Origin: Desulfatibacillum sp.
Lineage (GTDB): Bacteria > Desulfobacterota > Desulfobacteria > Desulfobacterales > Desulfatibacillaceae
Length of the DNA stretch: 64,000 nucleotides
Assembly (NCBI GenBank): GCA_016342355.1
Contig: JAEINP010000001.1
Location: forward strand, 166,661 to 230,660
Reading direction: 5' to 3'
Positions 35,001 to 44,003 of the stretch are shown here, piece after piece. The notes below the pieces were generated by a model that saw only the letters and a list, made by a program, of their open reading frames with translations, was not told the DNA's origin and searched no databases. The position numbers were made by a program, and so were the translations under genes. How positions within the stretch are numbered: position 1 is the first letter of the stretch; each line of letters starts with the position of its first letter.

Positions 35001-38000
35001 GAAATCCTTCTCACTTTGGGCGAAAAGGTAGGGACCAAAAACCCCTATTACACCCAGGCCACCCTGTATAGTAAAGGGGCCGACTGCGCTACATCCAACC
35101 CAATACAAACCTTCACCTCCTACGGAGCAGGGGTGGAGGTCACGCTTAAGCCTCAGCATGATGGCTCGGGGGGAGATGACAGCAAGGTGGCCTCCTTTAT
35201 TTCAGATATAGAGGCCTCCAATAAACTCACTGTGGAGTTGGATATGGCGCCCACGGATTTTGCCGAGGTCAAGGAAGTCCAATACAAAATCGGGGACTCT
35301 GCCAAAACAGGAACCCTGGTCACACAAAACAAAGAATATTTCGCCACGTACGACATGAAAAATTTCAATAAAAACGAAACCATTTCCATAAAAATTATCA
35401 TGGAAAAAGACGGCGCTCAATTTGAGGTGGAGGAAACCTACCTATTGGGCGCCTATCCCCTGCCCAAATGGTTTGGTTTTTTGTCCAATATCAGCGAGCA
35501 AATCAACAAGGAATTCAAAGCGGACGATCAGGTGTACAATATCACCTTTCAGTATCCTACCAATTTCATATGGAGAGATCTGGTGCCATCCAATATCGGG
35601 CTTTTGGGCGGCCTGGGTAATGATTTCGGCGTGGAATTCACCGGCGAAGCCAATTATTTCATAACGGAAAATAGCAATTTTGGGGCAAAATGCAGTTCCG
35701 CACCTAAGCTCCTGGGTCAGGAATTTTCGCTGGAAGGGTCCCTCAGGGGCGAATTCGACAAAGAGTTCCTGTTCCAGCGAGGAACCGGGACCATCAAGGC
35801 AAGCACCGAGTTTGACCTGCCCTCCAAAGGCTATTCCAAAACCTTTGTAGTCTACGCCATTCCTCTCACCGTGGCCGTGGACATTTCAGGTAATGTTGAA
35901 ATTTATGTAAACGGCACGGCGATCCTCAATAAAAAATTGGAAATCGAAAGGGCGAATGTCACACCGGGAACCACCGTAACCGGTCACCTTACCTTGTCTC
36001 TCTCTGCAGTCCTGGGATTGGCGAAAATCTCCGCTACAGGCTCGCCGTCGGTCACCCTGGAAATCCAGATCGACTATCGCAACGCAGGAGGCACAACAAC
36101 CACCTGGACCGGAGAGGTGGTCGTGCCTATCAAGATTTGCGGCTCCTTGTTCTGGGGCCTGGCCAGCGCCGAATTGTATTCCACGGAACTCGGCCCCTGG
36201 AATTTTGGCACAGGCCGCAAAGGTCCCCTTTCCAAAACCCATCTCACCGTGGACGATATATACGTTCCCCGGCTCATGACCACTTCAGGCCTGTCCGCAA
36301 ACGCATCGGGCCAGCAAATGGTGGTCTGGATCGACGACACGGAACCTGGTGAGGCAAAACCCAATCCGGACGTTTTCTTCCGTTATTTTGACGGGTCGAA
36401 CTGGACGTCCTCTGCAGCCCTTATCGGAGCAAACAGCCCCAACACCGAATGGGAAACCGATCCCCGGGTGGTGTTCATGGGGGGGCAGACCGCCCTGGCC
36501 GCCTGGACTGCTAACAGCGGCGACCCCACCTTGGACAATTTGAACGACATCCTGGCGGCCCAGGACATCGACTACTCCGTATGGGACGGTTCAAACTGGT
36601 CCGCGCCCGGCAGAGTGATCGACGACGACAACGCGGACGGCTCCGTAACCCTGGCCTACGACCCCTTGAATAGCAAGGTGCTGGCTGCGTGGGTCCGTGA
36701 TTCGGACGCCACTAACAGCGTGACCACCCGAACGGATTGGATCATTCAGTCTTCAATCTATGACATAGCAGGCGATTCATGGTCCGAATCTTCCCCCATA
36801 ACAGGCACAACCGGAGGAACAGCCGATTTCGGGCCAGCATTGGCGACAAACGCTACGGGCCAGGGACTTTTGGTTTGGTGCCGTGACGGGGATGGGCGCT
36901 ATTATTCGGAACTGGACCAGGTAATCAATGGCTCTAATGTAGATGCCACAAATGCCGATTCCGACGTGTTTTGGGCACTTTATTCCGGAAACCATTTTTC
37001 CGCCGGGACCGCACTCACCACCCCCGACAATGACACGGAAACCGCCTGCGACGTGGCTTGCGGCCCATCTAATCTGGCCGTGGCTGTGTGGGTAACCCAT
37101 ACAGACGCAGGCAAAATTCTAAAATACAGTGTATTTGACTTTTCCACCTCTCAATGGGGAACTCCGGGAGTCATTGCCGAAAATTCAAACTATATCGAAG
37201 ATCCCCGGGTGGTGGTGGATTCCGACGGTGTGGCCACGGCGCTATGGCGCAGCGCCGACGATGTGGAAGGAGACCTTTACTCCAGCCAAGCGGCTGATCT
37301 GTCTGACCCCCAATGGAGCGACCCGGAAAAAATCACGGACGATCAATACATGGAAACCAGCCCATCCATCGCCCTGGACTCCCAAGGCAATCTACTTACC
37401 GCTTTCAATGCCTATGATATGGGCGCAGGCGAGCCGGTTTCCGGCCAAGGCTTCAGCGGGTCCATGAATGTGGCTCCAGCCAACCCCGGGACTGTGGCCA
37501 TTATCGGCAACTGGAGCGATACAGGAATCGACCAGGATTCGGATCAGATATACGAAGCTCTGGCAGTCTTTTTTGATTTGGAAATTTTGGAGGACGGGGA
37601 CTACGAAGTCCGGGTGGACCTGTATTCCGACGCTGGAAAAATCACCCAAGCTGTTACCCAACTGGTGGCTGCCACGACCACCACTCACACGGTGCAACTG
37701 ATCTTTGACGGGGCCATCCTCCACGATCGCCAGGTCAACGGACCTTATTATATCAAAAATCTGAGAATCCTGGACAACAACGCTTCCTCCATTGTGGCCG
37801 CCACCGCCGAGGCCCCCTATACGACGGGAGCATATGAGTATACGGAGTTCATCTCCGGCCCCATAGCCCTGGATAAAGAAAGCTACCAGGGCCTGGATGA
37901 TACCATGACTGTGACCCTCACCCGGGCTGCTCTCAACACCAATTCGGGAATTGCCGAATCAGCCCAGGTTCAGATCACAAGCACCATGGATCCGTCCGGT

Positions 38001-38387
38001 TGTGTGGTCAATCTTATCGAGACAGGAGTCGACACAGGCATCTTTACTGGAAACGTCTCTTTTTCCACGGATCAGACAAACCCGACCACACCAGCCATCC
38101 ATGTGCTGGATCACACGATGGTGCAGGCCATATGGTTTGAGTTCGGCTCGTCCTATCCCTGGATAGATAGGGGCGTCTGGACCTCTGAGATATTGCAGGG
38201 AGACCTGAACATGGACGGAACATTGACCATAGCCGACGCCATTGCAGTCATCCAGGCGCTGAGCGGGCTGGAACAGGAGTTTAACATCCTGGGATACACG
38301 TCCGCCGAGCCCTGGCTGGGCGAAGAGGAGGCTCTTTCCACCATTGACGCCCTGTATATCCTTCAGACTGTTTCCCAAACCCCTTAG
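32091..38387 (+). CDS. Very large secreted beta-propeller protein with dockerin-like end
   Basis: 2098 residues from the ATG at 32091, which has AAAGGAG 7 bases upstream (an earlier in-frame start at 32019 lacks one). Signal peptide (about 8-34). Residues about 40-560 contain LVIVD-type repeats (IVDISNPLSPFVAGF, VVDLSDPLSPDFKG, AYDITDPNTPDLIGY) that form beta-propellers, then Cys-containing repeat and Ig-like domains, a BNR/VCBS-like region (about 1400-1800) and a C-terminal GDLNMDGTLTIADAIAVIQ / ALSTIDALYILQ dockerin pair. A surface or extracellular scaffold is likely. Next to nothing functionally related. Confidence 0.8.
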   Translation: MRAAAPWPFRFIVIVALVPAMLCLCPITALALDWSIDPASSIGGWRAGIVSSGDYAYYGEAYTLRVADISGDTPVEVASLSLEGQANAILISGSYLYIVISPAQWFGIVDISNPLSPFVAGFCQISDWYISKGGVSLDGPRVYLASYNSNSNTFQMQVVDVSNSASPSVISTTNDIQSRRICASGGIVYAGCKDTNFRIYDVSDLSDISQLGVYANGAEGQTLSKNGDYVYICCGAESQQGVQIMNVSNTSSPYKENEYTYAGMQARSVAFHGGLCYIAGYNGGVVVVDLSDPLSPDFKGQYYDNFRVDDLALEYPYVYTLSYNDRALTRVAVADPANMSASGSKLSPSYANVLFAQDNTLFMGAFAGLWAYDITDPNTPDLIGYWPEFAGINKMAVENGRLYGLINNDIQVLDVSDVASGVSSLGTYDPGTYPSKMAVFNGIVYLLEGDGDLLAVNATNPPSFSIVQDTTLDASVSDLWAGENLVLVGGSPGGIGQAAVYSIGETGALTRYRTILTDYAKVRCTAVNGLICVSSHTGGTVSASGAMGIYSLTENGYTQLAKTISAAMEFNDLAAVQFSDGETVILASGFEYTARRSTSGSINGVHTYSYLPEAGTLTKSHTCPSEWPTGITSAPTSTPDTYVVVTCDSSEGNYLQIIGGGDGLCCLETEVSPVEAGEDGCTASPPYWGRGECNSDVSVSAEEVSPWNFKDWTGAAAGTNKDTDAIAGGNCSVATAHFVKPVLTLSPGGANPGYVEVYGQNPVDEKEKVAEVIILSVNEVDDWLVNAVSFTAQGAGNDKDDITIVKLHLGGIGGAVLSSGTYTADNGSITLAVNQTIPAGNSITLTLTYEFVEDKACPCNDYAAIITAAQVAAEPVTYPNYAKLPPPPEFVQGGPLKIKPGLLQKIDGDLQYGEKELPLPKAFKLQLTREHPDCVDKVRWELGPEAASFGAKFSNDGTTIDTQVDGSGNTEILLTLGEKVGTKNPYYTQATLYSKGADCATSNPIQTFTSYGAGVEVTLKPQHDGSGGDDSKVASFISDIEASNKLTVELDMAPTDFAEVKEVQYKIGDSAKTGTLVTQNKEYFATYDMKNFNKNETISIKIIMEKDGAQFEVEETYLLGAYPLPKWFGFLSNISEQINKEFKADDQVYNITFQYPTNFIWRDLVPSNIGLLGGLGNDFGVEFTGEANYFITENSNFGAKCSSAPKLLGQEFSLEGSLRGEFDKEFLFQRGTGTIKASTEFDLPSKGYSKTFVVYAIPLTVAVDISGNVEIYVNGTAILNKKLEIERANVTPGTTVTGHLTLSLSAVLGLAKISATGSPSVTLEIQIDYRNAGGTTTTWTGEVVVPIKICGSLFWGLASAELYSTELGPWNFGTGRKGPLSKTHLTVDDIYVPRLMTTSGLSANASGQQMVVWIDDTEPGEAKPNPDVFFRYFDGSNWTSSAALIGANSPNTEWETDPRVVFMGGQTALAAWTANSGDPTLDNLNDILAAQDIDYSVWDGSNWSAPGRVIDDDNADGSVTLAYDPLNSKVLAAWVRDSDATNSVTTRTDWIIQSSIYDIAGDSWSESSPITGTTGGTADFGPALATNATGQGLLVWCRDGDGRYYSELDQVINGSNVDATNADSDVFWALYSGNHFSAGTALTTPDNDTETACDVACGPSNLAVAVWVTHTDAGKILKYSVFDFSTSQWGTPGVIAENSNYIEDPRVVVDSDGVATALWRSADDVEGDLYSSQAADLSDPQWSDPEKITDDQYMETSPSIALDSQGNLLTAFNAYDMGAGEPVSGQGFSGSMNVAPANPGTVAIIGNWSDTGIDQDSDQIYEALAVFFDLEILEDGDYEVRVDLYSDAGKITQAVTQLVAATTTTHTVQLIFDGAILHDRQVNGPYYIKNLRILDNNASSIVAATAEAPYTTGAYEYTEFISGPIALDKESYQGLDDTMTVTLTRAALNTNSGIAESAQVQITSTMDPSGCVVNLIETGVDTGIFTGNVSFSTDQTNPTTPAIHVLDHTMVQAIWFEFGSSYPWIDRGVWTSEILQGDLNMDGTLTIADAIAVIQALSGLEQEFNILGYTSAEPWLGEEEALSTIDALYILQTVSQTP

Positions 38388-38396
38388 TAAAGAGCT

Positions 38397-38445
38397 GTGT
38401 GGAGGAGAGAGGTGCTTGTATCAAGCCTTCTGCTCCTCCACACAT
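38397..38445. terminator. Long hairpin between convergent genes
   Basis: TGTGTGGAGGAG pairs perfectly with CTCCTCCACACA (12 bp), with an inner GCTTG/CAAGC stem. No T-run follows, so it may act as a weak terminator or mRNA 3' end for both convergent genes. Confidence 0.45.
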
Positions 38446-38463
38446 AACATGGAACGGGGACCG

Positions 38464-39117
38464 TTATTCCTTAAGTTTGGGCTTTCGGGTGTTGATGCGG
38501 GTGTAAATATGCTTGGAGGTATGGAGCGCGGCCAATGGGTTGTGGGCCAGCACCCGGTCCTTGACGGCCAGGATTGTCACCGGTGCCTTGGAATGTTTGA
38601 TGAACAGGGTGTCGTCACCCACGCAAAGCCCCAGGATAATGTTCAACTCGCACCCCTCGTTGTCCAGGACAGCCGCCTGCCCGATGGGGTTGCATAAAGG
38701 CTGGCGATGGCCTGGGAAAATTTTGTCCTCATCCGGCAACTCCACCTCATCCGAACTCAAGCCGCCGCACATGCAGCAACATGTAGCAATCTCAAAGCCT
38801 TCGTTCAGCAAATAATTGCCGAATTTCTCCGCTTCCTCAGACAACCCGATGCAAAAAGCCACGCCCAGCTTTTTGTATCCCTGAAGTCTGGCGTAAAGCA
38901 CTGTTTCCTCCAGGCGGGTCAGTTTGCCGTAGTCCTTCCAGGTTCGGGCTACATTCCGCGATGTATTCCTGTTGTCTTCCTTTTTGAGTTCCTCTTTGGC
39001 ATGCTCCATTTGTTCCACCCTGTGGGTGGTGGGGCAAAATTCCGGGGCTTGGCTGAGATCGCCCACAAAGCATTTCTTCCGGCCACAGTAACTGCACAAG
39101 ATTCCTTTGTCCGACAT
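38464..39117 (-). CDS. DUF1847 metal-binding-type protein
   Basis: 217 residues from the ATG at 39117 with GGAGG upstream. Cysteines cluster at the start (CSYCGRKKC), in the middle (IATCCCMCGGLSSDEV) and at NEGCELNIILGLCVGDD. This layout with KLGVAFCIGLSEEA and NPIGQA is that of DUF1847, proposed to bind metal. Function unknown. It is downstream of the BASS transporter on the same strand across a 280-bp spacer. Confidence 0.8.
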   Translation of the reverse strand: MSDKGILCSYCGRKKCFVGDLSQAPEFCPTTHRVEQMEHAKEELKKEDNRNTSRNVARTWKDYGKLTRLEETVLYARLQGYKKLGVAFCIGLSEEAEKFGNYLLNEGFEIATCCCMCGGLSSDEVELPDEDKIFPGHRQPLCNPIGQAAVLDNEGCELNIILGLCVGDDTLFIKHSKAPVTILAVKDRVLAHNPLAALHTSKHIYTRINTRKPKLKE

Positions 39118-39397
39118 CGCTGCCTCCATGGTGTTTGTTTCATGAAATACAATCTTGAAGACGAGCCACAAATGCTACAAATGGCTGATTTATATGCACT
39201 ATAGGTGCGTTTTGGCGATATGGCGGGTTTTCCGGCGTTTTTAAGGCATCGGGTCTGTCATTTAGCGGAATACCCATTCCACCATAGCTATAATACTTGA
39301 AACCCACGAAAAAGTATAGCACCGCAGGTATGTCACAACGCCATTGGAACCTTTGGGTCAAACAAGCCATGAGAATTCCGGCATGCCCGCCTCCCGG

Positions 39398-40327
39398 TTA
39401 TACAGAATGTTCGTTGACAATAATTCCGGCAGTCTTGTCTCCCTTGCTTTCCGTCCTCAAAAATTTTGCGCCTATTGGGCTGTTCATCACCGCCATCAGG
39501 GCTCCGGAAAAAATGTATTCCACAAGCAGGTAAAAGGCGGAAAATATGGCCAGCTCGTTCATCTCCAGAAAGGTCAGGGCGATCACAATCCCCATGGCGC
39601 TGTTATGCAGTCCCACTTCTATGGACAAGGTCAGGACATGCTTTCTTGGCAAACGGGCCGCGGTGCTCACCACCATGCCCATGAAAGCGCTTAGCAGACA
39701 GAGGGCCACGGCAATGGCCGCGAACTCGGCGTAATTGTCGGCTATCACCTGACGCTCGCGAAAGCTGGCGATACCAGCTAACAAGGCCAAAAATAGAATG
39801 GTCCCACCCCTTACCCATTTTTCCGATCGAGCGGCAAAGCCGGGCGCTTTGCGTTTTGTCCACATTCCTGCGATTATGGGGGGGATGGTAATCACCACAA
39901 TCCCCAAGGACAGATTCCACACATTCACCTGGGCAGCGGCCTCCGCGCCCATGAAATATCCCAGCGAAAACGTAACCACAATAGGAATGGTGATGACTGT
40001 TATGAAGCTGTTCACCGCCGTAAGGCTCACTGAAAGGGCTGCATCCCCTTTGGAAACAAAGGAAACCAGGTTGGTGATGGCCCCCCCCGGGCAGGCGGAC
40101 AGGAGCATGACCCCCGCAGCCAGGACAGGGGGCAGGTTCAACACCGAGGCGAATGCAAAACCCAAAACCGGCAGGCCAATAATCTGAAGGAAAACTCCGA
40201 TGGACATGGCCTTGGGGCTGGTCAACACCCGCTTGAAATCGGCTACAGTCAGTGAAAGCCCCATCCCGAACATAATGAAAAAGATAGCCAACGGCGTTAT
40301 CACGCGGGTTATGATTGATGTTTCCAT
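39398..40327 (-). CDS. BASS-family (bile acid:sodium symporter) transporter
   Basis: 309 residues with nine to ten membrane helices. Family features: FGMGLSLTVADFKRV near residue 20, LLSACPGGAITNLVSFVSKGDAALS (a crossover-motif region, about 75-100) and EVGLHNSAMGIVIALTF. BASS members move organic anions, pantoate, pyruvate or steroid acids with sodium; the substrate is unknown here. ATG at 40327 with AAGGAG. The 670-bp upstream region is discussed separately. Confidence 0.85.
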   Translation of the reverse strand: METSIITRVITPLAIFFIMFGMGLSLTVADFKRVLTSPKAMSIGVFLQIIGLPVLGFAFASVLNLPPVLAAGVMLLSACPGGAITNLVSFVSKGDAALSVSLTAVNSFITVITIPIVVTFSLGYFMGAEAAAQVNVWNLSLGIVVITIPPIIAGMWTKRKAPGFAARSEKWVRGGTILFLALLAGIASFRERQVIADNYAEFAAIAVALCLLSAFMGMVVSTAARLPRKHVLTLSIEVGLHNSAMGIVIALTFLEMNELAIFSAFYLLVEYIFSGALMAVMNSPIGAKFLRTESKGDKTAGIIVNEHSV

Positions 40328-40439
40328 GTCCGGACTCCTTCACCTGGTATGATTTTTTTTGGATATAATTCCCGGCTCTGAACCATTTACATGGCGGGCT
40401 TAAGCCCCCCGGCATGGCATGGCGAGCCACGGACCCCAC

Positions 40440-40620
40440 CCAAACAGGGCGTAAGGCGCGATGAGTTGGGGAAATGCTATCTCCCCAACAACGGGCTGTA
40501 ATTAACCTATGTTAATTAGCGAGGCGTCCTGAGTGAGAGCAGCAAGGAAGGGGGATCTGACCCGGTGGGTCCGGCAAAGATAGTCCTGGCGCTGAAAACT
40601 CCAGGGCCGGGTTGCTGGAT
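40440..40620. ncRNA. Candidate structured RNA or group II intron fragment
   Basis: Consecutive hairpins GTTGGGGA/TCCCCAAC (40465-40489), TAATTAAC/GTTAATTA (40499-40518) and GACCC/GGGTC near 40555 are set in a GC-rich, purine-rich stretch with no open frame. The look is like domain I pieces of bacterial group II introns, but no domain V and no reverse transcriptase are present, so this would be a remnant. Orientation is undetermined. Confidence 0.3.
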
Positions 40621-40903
40621 TCAATTCATGAAACCCAGCATATTTAATCAGTTGAAATGGTAAAAGGAAAATGGAGGGGTGTCCACGATTCCATCATGCA
40701 AGTGATCATATTTCAGAGCAATGCAATCATTTGGTCTTGTGCGGGAAGGCCTGCTTCTGTCGTGTTCTCCAAAGGCCTGCCCTGTCCACACACGAAGCCG
40801 CCGGGTTTTTTTTTGCCAATGCCATGGGAGGAAGGCGTCTATAAGGCTCACCTTTGTTTTGGCGCCGGTATAGCCCATGTAGGTCACAGATGAATGTCGC
40901 CTG

Positions 40904-40937
40904 AAAAGGCGGAGCCCTATGATTTGGACTCCGCCTT
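40904..40937 (-). terminator. Terminator after fdhA
   Basis: AAAGGCGGAG and CTCCGCCTTT form a perfect 10-bp stem around a 14-base loop. On the minus strand it is followed by TTTTC, about 60 bp after the fdhA stop codon. Confidence 0.6.
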
Positions 40938-40997
40938 TGGGGTTTTGAGGCAGGCCGGGCGGCCTGTTTATTTCAATTTTGGGCCATTGGCCGGGTT

Positions 40998-43760
40998 CTA
41001 CTGCTTTTCGATGCGCACGGCGCAGGCCTTGTACTCCGCCGTGAGGGTCACGGGATCAAAAGCCGGATTGGTGAGCCAGTTGGCGTTGCCTTCCCGGAAA
41101 TGGAAAGCCATCCACACCATGCCCTTGGGCACTTCGGGCGTGACTCTGGCCCGCACGTTCACCTCACCCCGGCGCGATTTGACCTTGATATACTCTCTGT
41201 CCTCAATGCCCATACTTTCGGCGTCAGCCAGGGAGATATCGGCGGTTTCCTCGCCCAGGAGGTCGTTCAGGCCTTCGCAACGCCCTGTCTGGGTGCGGGT
41301 GTGGTAATGGTACAACCGCCTGCCCGTGGACAGGACCAGGGGGTATTCCTCGTCCGCCACTTCAGCAGGGGGGGTCCATTCCACGGCCACAAAGTTGCCC
41401 AAGCCGCAGGAAAAATTGCCTTCCTTGTGGAGGAAGGTGGTTCCCGGGTGGCATTCGTCTGTACAGGGCCATTGGAGTCCGTCGTTCTCAATCCGGTGGA
41501 ATTTAATTCCAAACAGGTTGGGAGACAGGACGGAAACCTCGTTGTCCCAAATTTCCTGGCCGCTGTTGGAGGCCCAGTCGTGGCCCATGCGTTTGGCCAG
41601 TTGTTTGAAGATCCACCAGTTGGGCCGGGATTCTCCGGGGGGCTCGCTGGCCTTACGGACCCGGCTGACCCGCCTTTCGCTGTTGGTGAAGGTGCCGTTG
41701 TTTTCACTCCATGCGCAGGCAGGGAGGATGACGTGGGCGAACTTGGTGGTCTCGTTCTGGAAAATATCCTGGACCACCAGGAACTCGGCGGAGGCCAGTT
41801 CGTGCTCCACCTTGCGAATATCGGGCTCGGTATTGGCCAGGTTTTCGCCGAATATATAAAAGCCCCGGACCTTTTTGTCCACCAGGCCGTCCATCATCTG
41901 GGGAATCATGAGACCCACGTTGCCTGGCAGGTTTTCCACGCCCCAGGCTTTTTCGAACTTTTCCCGGGCTTTGGGATCGGTGACCGCCTGATATCCGCAG
42001 TAGACATTGGGCAGCGCGCCCATGTCGCAGGCGCCCTGGACGTTGTTCTGGCCCCGCAGGGGATTCACGCCGCCGCACTCCATGCCCATGTTGCCCAGAA
42101 GCATCTGGAGGTTGGCCACGGACATGACGTTGTTCTTGCCGCAAGTGTGCTCGGTGATGCCCAGGGTGTAACAGAGCATGACCGGCTTGACCGAGGCCAA
42201 ACGCCGGGCCGTGTCCACAATCATCTCGGGAGCCAGGCCAGCAATTTTCCCCGCCATTTCCGGGGTATACTCCGCAACCTGGGCCTTGAGCTTTTCAAAG
42301 TCCATGGTGCAGGATTGCACGAATTTCTTATCGTACAACTCCTCCTTGATAAGCACATGCATAAGCCCGTTCAAAAAGGCGATGTCCGATCCCACGCGCA
42401 AGGGCACGTGCAGCTCGGCAAAATCCACCAGCCTGTGAGCCCGGGGATCGGCCACAATAAGCCTGGCCCCTTTTTGCACGGCATTTTTCAGGAACGTGGA
42501 GGCCACAGGGTGGGCCTCTGTCATATTAGAACCAATTACCAGGAACATCTTTGCCCGGGAAAACTCGGCAAAAGAATTTGTCATGGCGCCCGAACCAAAA
42601 CTTGTCGCCAGACCGGCGACTGTGGGAGCATGTCAAGTTCGAGCACAGTGGTCGATGTTGTTTGTTTTCAACACAGACCTGAAAAACTTCATCATCTGAT
42701 ACGAATCTTCGTTGATGCTCCTGGCGCAGCTCACGCCTGCCAGGGCGTCCGGCCCGTGCTGGTCGATGATCTGCTGGAACTTTGCGGCAACCAGGTCCAG
42801 GGCTTCGTCCCAGGTGGCGTCCCGGAACGTGCCGTCGTTATTGCGGATCAGGGGGTTTTTCAAACGATCTTCGGAATAGATGAAATCGTATCCGAAACGC
42901 CCCTTCACGCATAAACGGCCCTTGTTGGGGGCCCCATCCTCCACGCCCGTGACCTTGGCGATCCTGCCGTCCACCACATGGAGCGTCTGCTGGCATCCCA
43001 CGCCGCAATAAGGGCAGGTGGTGCGGATTTTTTCCGCTTTCCAGGGACGATATTGGTACCGGGCCTTTTTTTCCACCAAAGCGCCCACCGGGCATGCCTG
43101 TACGCATTCGCCGCAATAAACGCAGTTGTCCTTGGCCACGGGATAGGCCTTGTCCGGGTTGGCCAGGGGGTCTGCATCGAGAAAATCCGTATCAATGGCC
43201 AGGTTCACCTGGATTTCATTGCAGGCCGCTACGCAACGCCCGCACCGGATGCAGCGGGAGTAATCGCGGATGATCAGGGGCTCGTCTTTTTTTTGTGGAT
43301 ATTGGCGGACTTTATAATCCTGGCGGCCTCCACCGGTCACCTGATATTCGTAGGCGAGTTCCTGGAGGCGGCAATCGCCCCAGGCCGGGCAAAGCTCCGA
43401 AGCTCCGTCGCTGGCCTGGACGGTTTGTTGAAAGTCGCACCAGTCGCCGTTATCGGATGAGCCAATGGCGCAATTATGGTTACCCGAATCCAGAAGCTCC
43501 TTGATGCGTTCCTGGCGCAGGGCCAATATGGCGGGCGTTCGGGTGCGCACCACCACCCCGGTATTCACGGGCGTGGAACAGGCCAGAACCTCCTGGCCGT
43601 TCATTTCCACCACGCACACCCCGCAGTTGCCGGTGGGGCTGGCCCCTTTCAGGCAGCAGAGTGAAGGGATGGATACGTTGTTCGCCTCCGCGGCTTCCAG
43701 GATGGATTGCCCCTTTTCAAATGGGGTATTCCTCCCGTTCAAGATAAAATACGGTTTCAC
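40998..43760 (-). CDS. fdhA: Formate dehydrogenase, molybdenum/tungsten, selenocysteine-containing
   Basis: 920 residues if the in-frame TGA at 42633-42635 is read as selenocysteine (residue 376); without that it looks like two frames. The context HCART-Sec-HAPTVAGLATSFG is the conserved site where Sec binds Mo or W. N-terminal [2Fe-2S] (Cys-35/36, 46, 49, 61), a His-95/Cys region, 4Fe-4S sets at 170/173/176/180 and 213/216/219/223, then the catalytic 4Fe-4S (249/252/256/284) give a NuoG-like N-terminus as in NAD-linked or bifurcating FDHs. GTG start at 43760 with AAGGAG. No NuoE/F, FdhB or FdhD genes are nearby. Confidence 0.95.
42596..42635 (-). promoter_or_regulatory. SECIS element of fdhA
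   Basis: Directly after the UGA the minus strand reads GTCGCC, loop GGTCT, GGCGAC (42604-42620), a 6-bp stem with the GGUCU apical loop known from E. coli fdhF. The stem begins 12 bases and the loop 18 bases after the UGA, within the bacterial range. Confidence 0.85.
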
Positions 43761-44003
43761 GACACGTTCTCCTTAGAGTTATCAAATCAAAACACTGCAA
43801 GGCCTGGCAACGGAAAGCTGTTCAGATTCCTTGGTCAGGGTGGAAGCCGTGCCAAAGGTCATTAATGGCTTCCCGGATTCATTATGCCAAATCTGACATC
43901 ACGCACGGGCGTTATATCAAAAATGGCACCACGGGATACTTAAATGGAAATCCTTTTTTTGTCAATGGCTATGATGGGCTGAAAGGCCCCCTGAATCCTG
44001 CAC

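Larger units (their letters stand above)
40328..40997. other. 670-bp intergenic region with candidate structured RNA
   Basis: No gene supported. 40440-40600 has three hairpins in a row (see below); 40640-40890 carries repeated AGGCCTGC words and a T9 run at 40805-40813. On its fdhA side is a terminator. Confidence 0.5.

Noticed and set aside
42585..42635. Apparent frame break or pseudogene in fdhA
   Set aside because: The stop is TGA in the conserved selenocysteine position and is followed by a SECIS-type hairpin, so the gene is intact.
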